Position numbers and translations under genes: made by a program. A DNA stretch of 64,000 nt, taken from NCBI RefSeq assembly GCF_040719145.1, contig NZ_JBFDUZ010000004.1, positions 186,001 through 250,000 on the forward strand, given 5' to 3'. This stretch comes from Paenibacillus sp. JQZ6Y-1. Lineage in GTDB: Bacteria > Bacillota > Bacilli > Paenibacillales > Paenibacillaceae. The notes below the pieces were generated by a model. The model did not search any database. It was not told the DNA's origin and was given only the letters and a program-made list of their open reading frames with translations. Position 1 is the first letter of the stretch; each line of letters begins with the position of its first letter. This document shows positions 35,773 through 44,404 of this stretch, piece after piece.

Positions 35773-36806
35773 CTGTAATAATAAGAGATGTAGGTGAGAC
35801 AAGTTAGCTACTTCATGAGATGACTGACTTGCGTTGTCGCCTGCATGGTTGTCGTAACGTTTCACCGAAGTTTGAATGTGAACCTGTACCGGTGAACAGA
35901 CGGGGGCATAGTGCTTGTTAATACACATAGAGAAAGATATTAATCATAGCGTTTGTCTCGTTCGTCGGAAGCAGGAAGAAGAGGTAGCATCAACCACGTA
36001 GCAAGACCGTAGCCACACCCATAAGCACATATATCATAAGTAACACGTTTTTTATATCATAGAACACCACATAGCTTGACCAGTAGCAAGACATAGCTAT
36101 ACCATAGCAATTCATAAGCAACACCAACGGTAAGGCCCAGATCCAGATGATCGGGCTCTTTCTTTTTATCTAAATATCCTTAAATTAAACAATTGTTTAT
36201 ATAACTTTAAAAACACGTTTTTTGAAAACATCTGTCATAATGAGCACAAGAGTCATTCTGCGGAAACAGCTCTGCCCGGTTACGCGCCCCAGCCTGACTG
36301 TGCACCATTTCGTTTACGCACATGGTTTGAGTATCTTTGTCGTCCTGTCGTTTGCAGCAGCGTACAGCTTGGCTGCCGATCCTGATCGGTGCTGCTGCAT
36401 AGGTCTGTTTTGCGTTGATTTTCTTTTCACTATTCCATATTGACCAATAGTTTCCGAAATATTTTTCGTCGGAGGCGAGCTGCTGCATGTCTTGCACCTG
36501 AAACACTGTCCAGGTGTTATTTGCGTTACTGTGCAGCTAAGAACTAGTCAAATATAGATTTACGAGGCAACAATTGATATATTTCGACAAAGATTTAATG
36601 ATTGATTTAGTCAATTATGCACTGGTGACAAGCATGGAAATACATAATAATGAGAGTCTGCGGTATCCGCATACAAGGTGAACGGCAAATGAGTGTATGA
36701 CGATAATAAAAATTGCCGAAATTCATCCAATTTTACCTGTTTATACATGACGAATATCGGGTAAAAACTATGCCGGGAGCATATTACATCTTATGGAGGG
36801 TCCACC

Positions 36807-37034
36807 ATGAATAGGCTTTTTACAGCCTTCACTTCTTTTGTGCAAAAACGTTTGATTGGTAACATGATTCTTGCCGCTATTGTTTATCTGTTCTGGATGT
36901 ACGGTTTACAGAATAGTGCGCAGGAGGCAGCAGGTACGGCGTTGGTCGCCTTGGTACTTTTGCTGTTGGGGGACATCATCTCGCTTTACTTTTCCAGACA
37001 TTCATCAACCAAGCACAACAAGCATGTGGGATAA
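36807..37034 (+). CDS. Hypothetical 75-aa membrane protein
   Basis: Two hydrophobic segments, MILAAIVYLFWMYGLQ and GTALVALVLLLLGDIISLYF, with basic ends (FVQKRLI and RHSSTKHNKHVG). No family recognised. ATG 36807 is preceded by ATGGAGGG at a normal distance. Monocistronic, ending before the terminator at 37121. It is not obviously connected with the Ter genes that follow 450 bases later. Confidence 0.65.
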   Translation: MNRLFTAFTSFVQKRLIGNMILAAIVYLFWMYGLQNSAQEAAGTALVALVLLLLGDIISLYFSRHSSTKHNKHVG

Positions 37035-37120
37035 CGGACGTCAGTTCTACACTCGATTCCGGTGACGAGCACATGCAATGTTGATCGACTATATACGTAC
37101 TAGCGATAATCGCCAAGCAG

Positions 37121-37152
37121 GCGCCTGAACCAATGATTCGGGCGCTTTTTTT
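37121..37152 (+). terminator. Intrinsic terminator
   Basis: GCGCCTGAA (37121-37129) and TTCGGGCGC (37137-37145, one G-U pair), then seven Ts. It isolates the Ter locus. The rest of 37035-37485 is leader and promoter space. Confidence 0.88.
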
Positions 37153-37421
37153 ATACCGTTATACGGGAAGTTTACACTCGTTTGATCTTTGTAGATAACT
37201 AAAAGGACGAGAATTCTTTTTTGCTAACCTATGGGACAATAAGCATAGATTGGATTGTCATTATTCATACATATTACCTGTAACTACCATGTACAGCGAT
37301 GGGGCGGAAAGGCAAATTTTCATTCCTGCCTCCATGTCTGTTAGAATGGAAATGAAGAGGCTTTCCTGCCAAAGCCTTTCTCTTGATGTAAGACATATTT
37401 TATTTCCTTTTTACAAAAAAA

Positions 37422-37447
37422 TGAAACGGAATTGCAGCCTGCGCAGT
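37422..37447 (+). promoter_or_regulatory. Possible ECF-type (sigma-W/X-like) promoter of the Ter locus
   Basis: TGAAAC (37422-37427) matches the ECF -35 consensus, and a degenerate -10 (CAGTA, from 37444) follows after 16 bases, 40 bases upstream of the first TerD start. The Bacillus yceCDEFGH Ter operon is known to be under ECF sigma factors, which makes the match worth noting, but the -10 is poor (CGTA expected). Confidence 0.33.
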
Positions 37448-37485
37448 ATTATCTAGCAATACCTAAGAGGAGGCTCGTATCATTT

Positions 37486-38085
37486 ATGACGATTAATCTC
37501 GTAAAAGGACAGAAAATTGATCTGACCAAGGGCAGAAGCGACCTTACCCGTCTATTGGTCGGTCTAGGCTGGGACCCGGCAGAATCGCAATCTCGCGGTC
37601 TGTTCGGCTTCAAAAAGGCGAGAGCTGATGTCGATTGTGACGCATCCGCCCTGCTGCTCAGCGAAAACGACAAGCTGCTCAAAAAAGGCAATCTGGTTTG
37701 TTTCTACAATCTGACGAGTGAGTGTGGTTCGGTGCGCCATAGTGGCGACAACTTGACTGGCGAAGGTGCAGGCGACGATGAGCAAATCTTTATTGATCTG
37801 TCCAAAGTACCGGCAGATGTTCACAAGATTCTAGTTGTGGTAAATATTTATCAGGCGGAACAGCGCCGTCAGGATTTCGGTATGATCTCCTCCGCGTATA
37901 TCCGTGTTGCCAATGAGCAAACCGGCGAAGAGCTGGCACGCTACAATCTGACTGACAATTATGCAGGTATGACAGCTCTTGTCACTGGCGAATTGTATCG
38001 CAACGGTTCCGATTGGAAATTCAATGCGATTGGTCAGGGAAAACAGGCGGCGCATGTGGACATTTTGGCTCGCCAATATGTGTAA
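37486..38085 (+). CDS. TerD-domain protein, divergent
   Basis: 199-aa TerD-family protein. It begins with the family start [15 protein letters not shown], has the calcium-site region as ARADVDCDAS (canonical DFDLDVS), then SVRHSGDNLTGEGAGDDEQIFIDL and the C-terminal GELYRNGSDWKFNAIGQG. TerD domains bind Ca2+ and belong to a chemical-stress (tellurite, phage, colicin, envelope stress) system. This copy has an insertion (SQSRGLFGFKKARADV) and more changes than the next gene, so it may be specialised. ATG 37486 follows AGAGGAGG. First gene of the Ter locus; 90 bases to the next. Confidence 0.9.
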   Translation: MTINLVKGQKIDLTKGRSDLTRLLVGLGWDPAESQSRGLFGFKKARADVDCDASALLLSENDKLLKKGNLVCFYNLTSECGSVRHSGDNLTGEGAGDDEQIFIDLSKVPADVHKILVVVNIYQAEQRRQDFGMISSAYIRVANEQTGEELARYNLTDNYAGMTALVTGELYRNGSDWKFNAIGQGKQAAHVDILARQYV

Positions 38086-38175
38086 CACAATAGGTATTCA
38101 TTTCTCTGCTATCCATGCAGGAAGATACCAATATTTGCAGAACGTATACTTAATCGAAGAAAGAGGGAACTGACT

Positions 38176-38754
38176 ATGCCAATTAACCTGAGTAAAGGCC
38201 AAAAAATCGATCTGACTAAAACCAACCCTGGACTGGCGAAAATTACAGTTGGCTTGGGCTGGGATACGAACAAATATGACGGCGGCGGCGATTTTGACCT
38301 CGACGTATCCGTATTTTGCGCCAATGGTGCAGGCAAAGTAGCCAGTGAAAAAGACTTTATCTTCTTTAATAACCCGAAAAACGAAAACGGCTCCGTTGTA
38401 CACAGCGGTGACAACCGTACAGGTGCGGGTGATGGCGATGATGAGCAAATCAAAATCGATCTGCCAAACGTACCACAAGCAGTAGAAAAAATAGCTTTTA
38501 CAATCACCATCTATGAAGCAGAAGCGCGCAGCCAGAACTTTGGTCAAGTCTCCAATGCTTATGTACGCATCATCAATGACGCTAGCAATGAAGAACTGAT
38601 TCGCTTTGATCTGGGTGAAGACTTCTCTATTGAGACTGGTGTAGTTGTCGGTGAACTGTATCGTCATTCCGGCGAATGGAAATTCAGCGCAATCGGCAGT
38701 GGCTACCGTGATGGTCTGTCCGGTCTGGTACGCGACTACGGTCTGCAAGGCTAA
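38176..38754 (+). CDS. terD: TerD family protein, canonical
   Basis: 192 aa, full-length Ter[20 protein letters not shown], calcium-binding acidic loop [12 protein letters not shown] (about residues 36-47), [20 protein letters not shown] followed by [14 protein letters not shown], and [19 protein letters not shown] near the end. All Asp ligands of the two Ca2+ sites appear to be in place. Soluble cytoplasmic protein thought to act with TerC/TerB-type membrane partners; no TerC gene is in this window. A GAAAGAGGG site precedes ATG 38176. A 13-bp hairpin at 38834-38866 follows, which may reduce expression of the third gene. Confidence 0.96.
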   Translation: MPINLSKGQKIDLTKTNPGLAKITVGLGWDTNKYDGGGDFDLDVSVFCANGAGKVASEKDFIFFNNPKNENGSVVHSGDNRTGAGDGDDEQIKIDLPNVPQAVEKIAFTITIYEAEARSQNFGQVSNAYVRIINDASNEELIRFDLGEDFSIETGVVVGELYRHSGEWKFSAIGSGYRDGLSGLVRDYGLQG

Positions 38755-38833
38755 TCTCTATTTGTATAGAAGAACAACACGATCTGCTGGATGATTTTGC
38801 GGCAGGTCTGTATATGAGCTTTCTGGATTACCT

Positions 38834-38866
38834 AATGACATACAGGGCACGTTCCTGTATGTCATT
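38834..38866 (+). terminator. Hairpin/attenuator between TerD genes
   Basis: AATGACATACAGG (38834-38846) and CCTGTATGTCATT (38854-38866), then TTAT. The T-run is weak, so partial termination is more likely than full. Confidence 0.65.
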
Positions 38867-38952
38867 TTATCATCAGGACAATGCTGTATGATTTGCTTGT
38901 GGCATCTTACAGCATCTGGTGACTGACAGCATGAACATCGGGAGGGCGAGAG

Positions 38953-40254
38953 ATGAGCATCAATATAGTCAGAGGGCAAAAAACGGACATCACCAAAACC
39001 AATCCCGGCATGAGTCAGTTCACAGTACTGCTGGGATGGCAGGCGTCCGCTGGATTGGAGCTGGATACATCGGCGTTTTTGTTACGTGCGAATGGCAAGG
39101 TGGATGGCGATGATGATCTGATCTTTTATGGGAATACAGGGAATTCGTTTATTAGCTATATCGATCAGGCGAGCGGCAGTGACAAACGACAATTTACGAT
39201 TCAATTGCAGCGTATTCCGCAGCATATTGATAGGATTGCACTGACGCTGACGATTTATAATGCAGATGCACCGGGTAATAATTTTAGTCGTGTGCAGCAT
39301 ATGTACATACGAGGAATACAGGAAGCGGGACAGAATGAATTGTTCCGCTACAATTTGGAGTCGGGCTTTTCCAATGAAACGGCGATTGTGATCGGTGAGC
39401 TGTATCGGTATCAGTCGGATTGGAAATTCGCTGCGGTCGGAGCGGGTTATTTTGGTGGATTGAAGGAGTTGTGCGGTAGTTACGGAATTGAGGTGGAGGA
39501 GCCGTCTGGTTCGCAGCAGCCTACACCGACTCCGACGCCACCGATTCCATCTCCACCACCAGCTCCCCCTGCACCGCCGATTCCGTCACCACCCGTTCAG
39601 CCACCGGCAACACCGCCGTCTGCTCCGTTGAACCTGTCCAAGATTGAGTTGAAGAAAAAGGGTGATGTGATCAATTTGCAGAAAAAGCCGGGCGTTTCGC
39701 TTGGTGAGCTGTTGATCAACCTGAACTGGAATCGACAGCAGCAGAAGAAAAGCGGCGGGCTGTTTGGTTTTGGTGGTAGTAGCGGTAGCAGTCGCGGTAC
39801 AGATTTGGATCTGGGCTGTCTATATGAATTGCAGGACGGCAGCAAAGGTGTGATTCAGGCACTGGGCAACACCTTTGGTCGGATTGATGTACCACCTTAT
39901 ATATCACTGGATGCGGATGATCGCACTGGTGAACGTACCAATGGTGAGAATATGCGCATCAACGGCAATCGCATATCTGATATTAAGCGGGTGCTGGTAT
40001 TCTCTTTTATTTATGAAGGGATTAGCCGTTGGACGGAAGCGGATGGTGTCGTTACGATCTACCAGCAGGGCGGACCGGATATTATTGTTCGTCTGGATGA
40101 GCCGGATAATCGCCGTACGATGTGTGCGGTCGCGATGATTCGCAATGTAGGAGAGACATTCAGTATTGAGAAGGTTGTACAGTATTTTAGCGGTCATCAG
40201 GAAATGGACCTTGCCTTCAACTGGAATATGCGCTGGAAAGCAGGACGAAAATAA
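38953..40254 (+). CDS. Two-domain TerD/TerA-like fusion with proline-rich linker
   Basis: 433 aa. Residues 1-180 are a TerD-like domain (INIVRGQKTDITKTNPGM, GELYRYQSDWKFAAVGAGY) whose calcium loop is degraded (GLELDTSAFLL). Residues ~185-230 are a linker of repeated PTP/PSPPPAPPAPP units. Residues ~232-433 are a second domain of the TerA/TerF type (KIELKKKGDVINLQKK, RGTDLDLGCLYEL, ISLDADDRTGERTNGENMRI, and the end EMDLAFNWNMRWKAGRK). The linker may bind SH3-like or WW-like partners or simply act as a spacer. ATG 38953 has GGGAGGGCGAGAG upstream. Last gene before the terminator at 40428, so the TerD trio is one unit. Confidence 0.92.
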   Translation: MSINIVRGQKTDITKTNPGMSQFTVLLGWQASAGLELDTSAFLLRANGKVDGDDDLIFYGNTGNSFISYIDQASGSDKRQFTIQLQRIPQHIDRIALTLTIYNADAPGNNFSRVQHMYIRGIQEAGQNELFRYNLESGFSNETAIVIGELYRYQSDWKFAAVGAGYFGGLKELCGSYGIEVEEPSGSQQPTPTPTPPIPSPPPAPPAPPIPSPPVQPPATPPSAPLNLSKIELKKKGDVINLQKKPGVSLGELLINLNWNRQQQKKSGGLFGFGGSSGSSRGTDLDLGCLYELQDGSKGVIQALGNTFGRIDVPPYISLDADDRTGERTNGENMRINGNRISDIKRVLVFSFIYEGISRWTEADGVVTIYQQGGPDIIVRLDEPDNRRTMCAVAMIRNVGETFSIEKVVQYFSGHQEMDLAFNWNMRWKAGRK

Positions 40255-40427
40255 TCATTGCTTGCGATATGCCGAACATCGGTATGTGGTGGAGAATGGA
40301 ACTGTGAGATTGATCGGACAGCTTCATTCGCAAGTATGGCAATGACGATCTGGTCTGCAACGAAAGCTATACGGTATGGAACAAGCAAGCTGTAATCTGA
40401 CCGACATACCACATGTCGGATGATGAG

Positions 40428-40464
40428 AGTCCCTCCTGTGCTGCAATAGGAGGGACTTTATTTT
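40428..40464 (+). terminator. Intrinsic terminator between TerD trio and biosynthetic genes
   Basis: AGTCCCTCCT (40428-40437) and AGGAGGGACT (40448-40457), then TTATTTT. The following genes therefore need either read-through or a promoter in 40465-40526. Confidence 0.9.
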
Positions 40465-40526
40465 CATTTTACTATGTTACGTACTGCCAATCTTCATATG
40501 AGCTGGTTTATACCGGGAGGGGTATT

Positions 40527-41732
40527 ATGCGTTATTTTAATTATTTGTCGCCGGCTGAAGAGCAGGAATTGTTTTATTCGCTACCTACGAGGTATTGCAA
40601 TGCTTCGGATCAGGAGCTGTTATCATACGCGGTAGGAGCGGCGCTGTATTGCCCAGCAACTCGGCAGACGATTGCGGCAGACATATTGTCTGGCAAGCAT
40701 ATGGGATTGACGACATGGGTGTTTGATCTAGAGGATGCGATTGGCGATCAGCAGGTAGAGGCGGCTGAGATGTCGCTGCATGTGCAATTGCAGCAGCTGC
40801 GTACGGCATTGCAGGAGGACCCAGATGTACAGGAGCGGGTGCCGCTGCTGTTTATCCGAGTGCGCAGTGTGGAGCAGCTACGACGTGTTTTGCAGCGGAT
40901 GGATCAGTGCATGGAGCTGATTACTGGCATTATGCTGCCTAAGTTTGGGGCGGAGCAGGGACAACTTTATTTTGAAATGATTGCCGAGTATAACGAGTTG
41001 TCGGGTGCGTACGCGCCGGTGCTGTACGGGCTGCCGATTCTGGAAACGGCAGAGGTCATTTACCGCGAAAGTCGATTGGGAGCGCTGCTGGGTATTAAGC
41101 GCGTGCTAGATCAGTATAAGCAATATGTGCTGAATGTACGCATTGGGGCTACCGACTTCTCCAGCTTATTCGGATTGCGCCGTAATTCGGATGTGACCAT
41201 TTATGAGATTGCGCCGATTCGAGATTGTATTGCAGATATTATTAATATTTTTGGACGTATGGATTCGCCGTATGTCATCTCAGGACCAGTATGGGAGTAT
41301 TTTAGCGGAGAGCGTGTATTGAAGCCGCAGATTCGACAGTCGCCGTTTGAAGAGGCATTGGGTGATGATGGACGCCGACTGCGCAATGACTATATTAATC
41401 GTCATGTGGACGGTTTGATGCGCGAGGTGATGATGGATAAGGAAAATGGTATCATCGGCAAAACGATTATCCATCCTTCCCACATCCGGCTTGTGCAATC
41501 GATGTATACGGTCACACGCGAGGAATATGACGATGCACTGGGCATCATTGAGCGCAATAACGGCGAGCTGGGTGTATTCAAAAGCGGCTATGCGAACAAA
41601 ATGAACGAAATTAAGCCCCATCTGAATTGGGCGCAAAAAGTAATGGCTAGATCAAAAATATACGGGGTGCTGCATGAACAACAACATTTCATCTCTTTAC
41701 TCTCAGAACAAGAACGCCGTGTATACGTATAA
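40527..41732 (+). CDS. HpcH/HpaI aldolase (citrate-lyase beta)-like enzyme of the Ter locus
   Basis: 401 aa, TIM-barrel CitE/HpcH-like. Landmarks: LYCPATR near residue 47, TTWVFDLEDAIGD (metal/acid motif) at about 67-79, LFIRVRS, GIMLPKFG, the Glu in PILETAEVI and IGATDFSSLFGLRR. These enzymes cleave or form C-C bonds via CoA or keto-acid substrates. In Ter gene clusters this enzyme is a standard component of a predicted pathway for a nucleoside-like metabolite (comparative genomics by Anantharaman, Iyer and Aravind, from memory). ATG 40527 is preceded by GGGAGGGG. Its 3' end overlaps the next gene by 59 bases. Confidence 0.9.
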   Translation: MRYFNYLSPAEEQELFYSLPTRYCNASDQELLSYAVGAALYCPATRQTIAADILSGKHMGLTTWVFDLEDAIGDQQVEAAEMSLHVQLQQLRTALQEDPDVQERVPLLFIRVRSVEQLRRVLQRMDQCMELITGIMLPKFGAEQGQLYFEMIAEYNELSGAYAPVLYGLPILETAEVIYRESRLGALLGIKRVLDQYKQYVLNVRIGATDFSSLFGLRRNSDVTIYEIAPIRDCIADIINIFGRMDSPYVISGPVWEYFSGERVLKPQIRQSPFEEALGDDGRRLRNDYINRHVDGLMREVMMDKENGIIGKTIIHPSHIRLVQSMYTVTREEYDDALGIIERNNGELGVFKSGYANKMNEIKPHLNWAQKVMARSKIYGVLHEQQHFISLLSEQERRVYV

Positions 41733-43233
41733 GGTGCTGGAACAGCTGACTGTCACGGTAGAAGTGGAGCAGAATCCATTTCAATTGCCACTAGAGTCGC
41801 TGTTCGGCATGGCGGCACGCATTAATCCCAAGCGCTCGTTCCTATTTGTCAGCAAGGTGCTGGGCAAGCATCTGGCGGTTGATCCGTACGTGTCGCTGTT
41901 GAGCGGTGCGGCGTTGTCACTGCTGCTATATCGAGAATTGCACAAAGGGCAAGCGGAACATGAATTTAATCAAGCAACTGTGGATGGACTGACCTCGGCT
42001 ACTGATGACACTTTATCCTCTCCAATGGCTGCTAAACCTGAATACCATGAGGATGACGATGCCGCCCAGCACAATACTAATATGGTGGAATCTCTGTTGC
42101 CATCTGTACTACGGGCGCTAACAACCGGAGAAGGTGCCAAGGAAGCATATGAGCAGCTGATGGCTGTGCAATTGGAAGCGAAGCAGCCACTGTCATTTAT
42201 CGGGTTTGCAGAGACGGCGACTGCGCTCGGACATAGCATGTATGCGCCGTTCCGTCAGGAAGCGACCTATGTGCATACGACTCGGCACCATATTCCTGAT
42301 CTGACGCCAGTGATCCAATTTGAAGAGGAGCATTCCCATGCGGTGGCGCATCGTTGTTATGCACAGCAGGATGGCATGATCGACGGTACGCAGTCGATTG
42401 TACTGGTGGATGACGAGATTACGACTGGGAAAACGACGCTTAATATTATCCGTGCGATTCATGAGCAATATCCACGGCAAACGTATTATGTGGCTTCCCT
42501 GCTGGATTGGCGCAGTGCAGAGCATGTGCAGCGTTATGCCGAGCTGGAGCAGGAGCTGAATATCCGTATTGTGCCGCTGTCATTGATCAAAGGCAATATA
42601 ACAGTGGAAGGGCAGGCGGCGCTGAGTCATCCGCCATTTATGCTGGAGGAAATGGATGAGCAGGTGCCGGTAGAATGGATCTATCTAGATGATACGTTCC
42701 AGCAGCTGCATGATCATGCTTCAGTGGATGGGTTGGAGCAGGTGCATACGTCGCCATTTGTGAAGCATACTGGACGGTTTGGTCTGGCATCGGTGGATAA
42801 TCTGTTGCTGGATAAAAGTATTGCGGCAGCAGGCGCTCGCTTGCGGGAATTGCGTAGCGGCGAGCGGACGCTATGTTTGGGTACGGAAGAATTTATGTAC
42901 GTACCGATGCGGATTGGGGCGCAGATGGGTGAAGGTATACGGTATCACTCGACGACTCGCAGCCCGGTATATCGAACGGAAGCGCCGGATTATGCGATTC
43001 ATTCGGGCTATGTATTCCATTCGGCAGAAGACCGCAGTGTGAGCAATTATGTGTACAATATTCCTCGTCAGGGATATGACGATGTGTTTGTCTTTTTGGA
43101 ACGGGATGTGCGTCCGGGGCATCTGGATGAATTGATTGATGTACTGCGCACGCGCGGATTCCGACATATTCACATCGTTGTTTGTGGTCCGCAGGTGGAG
43201 CAAGTGGATGGAAAGGGGAATATCCATGAGTGA
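41674..43233 (+). CDS. Phosphoribosyltransferase-TRSP domain protein of the Ter locus
   Basis: 519 aa. The PRTase half (about residues 25-310) has the PRPP-binding loop IVLVDDEITTGKTTLNII and an upstream FIGFAETATALGHSM; the C-terminal half (about 350-510) matches the TRSP layout (TSPFVKHTGRFGL, LCLGTEEFMYVPMRIG, SPVYRTEAPDYAIHSGYVF). Both domains are known from Ter-linked clusters. An acidic, low-complexity insertion sits at about residues 95-135. It should attach or remove a phosphoribosyl group in the predicted metabolite pathway. Start ATG 41674, with GGGGTG upstream, lies inside the previous gene; the end overlaps the next start by eight bases, so translation is coupled. Confidence 0.88.
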   Translation: MNNNISSLYSQNKNAVYTYKVLEQLTVTVEVEQNPFQLPLESLFGMAARINPKRSFLFVSKVLGKHLAVDPYVSLLSGAALSLLLYRELHKGQAEHEFNQATVDGLTSATDDTLSSPMAAKPEYHEDDDAAQHNTNMVESLLPSVLRALTTGEGAKEAYEQLMAVQLEAKQPLSFIGFAETATALGHSMYAPFRQEATYVHTTRHHIPDLTPVIQFEEEHSHAVAHRCYAQQDGMIDGTQSIVLVDDEITTGKTTLNIIRAIHEQYPRQTYYVASLLDWRSAEHVQRYAELEQELNIRIVPLSLIKGNITVEGQAALSHPPFMLEEMDEQVPVEWIYLDDTFQQLHDHASVDGLEQVHTSPFVKHTGRFGLASVDNLLLDKSIAAAGARLRELRSGERTLCLGTEEFMYVPMRIGAQMGEGIRYHSTTRSPVYRTEAPDYAIHSGYVFHSAEDRSVSNYVYNIPRQGYDDVFVFLERDVRPGHLDELIDVLRTRGFRHIHIVVCGPQVEQVDGKGNIHE

Positions 43234-44404
43234 GCGGAATGGGACTGCCAGTGAAGCGGCAGATGTTTCTTTTGACGATTGGAATCAGCCGAAGCTGGCT
43301 GACCCAGCGCAACTAGGGAGCTATGACCGGTCGGATGTCGTCTTTTTGCTGAAGGATCTGAGTGATGTGAATCTGGAACGCGGCACAGAGGAGCGCGAGG
43401 AAGCGATCCAGACCGGCACGCATTATTCGGAAATGTTGCCGCAGGAATATCAGCCGACAGTCGAATATGTGCAGCTGTATCATGCGGCGCTTGAGCAATC
43501 AGCGCAGGAAGTAGCACTGGCGGCAGGTGTGGTCAGTGAGCTGATTTTGCGTAAGCGTGGGCGGAAGCTGGTGCTGGTATCGCTGGCGCGTGCAGGTACG
43601 CCGGTTGGTATTTTGATCAAGCGGTATTTGCAGCAGGTGCATGAGCTGGATGTGCCGCATTACAGCATTTCCATTATTCGCGGTAAAGGCATCGATACCA
43701 ATGCGCTCAAATATATTTTGCAGCAGCATGGAGCGGAGACAGAGATTCAGTTCATCGACGGCTGGACAGGCAAAGGAGCGATTCGTCGCGTGCTGGTGGA
43801 GTCATGTCGTCAATTTGCCGAGAAGTACGGGGTGCAGTTGAATGATGATCTGGCGGTACTTGCTGATCCGGGGCGCTGCTCGGATACATATGGCACGCGA
43901 GCGGATTTTCTAATTCCAAGCGCATGTCTGAATTCGACCGTTTCAGGCTTGATGAGCCGTACGGTGCTGCGGGATGATCTGATCGGGAAAGATGATTTTC
44001 ATGGATCGAAATATTATAAATACTGGTTGGAGCAGGATGTATCCAATGCGTTTGTAGATACGATCAGCGACTGCTTTGAAGATGTGGTGTTGCAGGCGCA
44101 GGAGCAGGCGGAGCAACTGTTGAAGCATCCGATGCCAGCGGACTGGCAGGGCATGGAGGACATCCGAGGCATTCAAGAGCAGTACGGCTTGCGCGATATC
44201 AATCTGATCAAGCCGGGCGTTGGCGAGACGACGCGTGTACTGCTACGCCGAGTACCTTGGAAAATTCTCATTAATCGCGAGGACAATCCACATCTGCGTC
44301 ATATTTTACTATTGGCGCATGAGCGCGGAGCAACGGTAGAAGTGCAGCCTGAGATGACGTATGCCTGCTGCGGCATCATTAAACCGAGAGAAGGTGATTG
44401 CTGA
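43226..44404 (+). CDS. StiP-like cysteine protease-fold / PELOTA-domain protein of the Ter locus
   Basis: 392 aa. Residues ~30-290 resemble the StiP (stress-inducible, PF11202-type) family: SYDRSDVVFLLKDL, SLARAGTPVGILIKRYL, IIRGKGIDTNALKYIL, FIDGWTGKGAI, DPGRCSDTYGTRADFLIPSACLNST with Asp/Cys residues likely catalytic. Residues ~310-392 look like the small PELOTA RNA-binding domain (RVLLRRVPWKILINREDN, HILLLAHERGATVEV). Pfam calls it a cysteine protease by prediction; the fold is also PRTase-like, so the chemistry is open. ATG 43226 follows AAGGGG. It overlaps the HAD gene start by one base (TGATG). Confidence 0.85.
   Translation: MSERNGTASEAADVSFDDWNQPKLADPAQLGSYDRSDVVFLLKDLSDVNLERGTEEREEAIQTGTHYSEMLPQEYQPTVEYVQLYHAALEQSAQEVALAAGVVSELILRKRGRKLVLVSLARAGTPVGILIKRYLQQVHELDVPHYSISIIRGKGIDTNALKYILQQHGAETEIQFIDGWTGKGAIRRVLVESCRQFAEKYGVQLNDDLAVLADPGRCSDTYGTRADFLIPSACLNSTVSGLMSRTVLRDDLIGKDDFHGSKYYKYWLEQDVSNAFVDTISDCFEDVVLQAQEQAEQLLKHPMPADWQGMEDIRGIQEQYGLRDINLIKPGVGETTRVLLRRVPWKILINREDNPHLRHILLLAHERGATVEVQPEMTYACCGIIKPREGDC

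Larger units (their letters stand above)
35372..36806. other. 1.4-kb AT-rich region without a convincing gene
   Basis: Upstream of regulator 3. I see repeated ATTACGT motifs (35451, 35471 and 35509 regions), two similar ~37-bp dyads (35642-35680, 35737-35772), a stretch 36015-36130 made of loosely repeated ATAAG/ATAGC/GCAA words, a hairpin followed by CTTTCTTTTT at 36133-36166 that could be a plus-strand terminator, and the palindrome AAACAATTGTTT (36187-36198). A 93-codon minus-strand ORF (36488-36207, ATG form starting MQQLASDEKYFGNYWS, Cys-rich end) has only a weak ribosome binding site and no family match. The region may encode an untranslated RNA, be the decayed remains of another gene, or be mostly regulatory. 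Confidence 0.5.

Noticed and set aside
35716-35928. 70-codon minus-strand ORF upstream of regulator 3
   Set aside because: No ribosome binding site and no signal-peptide or domain features; it runs through the A/T-tract dyads.
36015-36130. CRISPR-like repetition (ATAAG/ATAGC words)
   Set aside because: Units are irregular in sequence and spacing, with no constant repeat or spacer length and no cas genes nearby.
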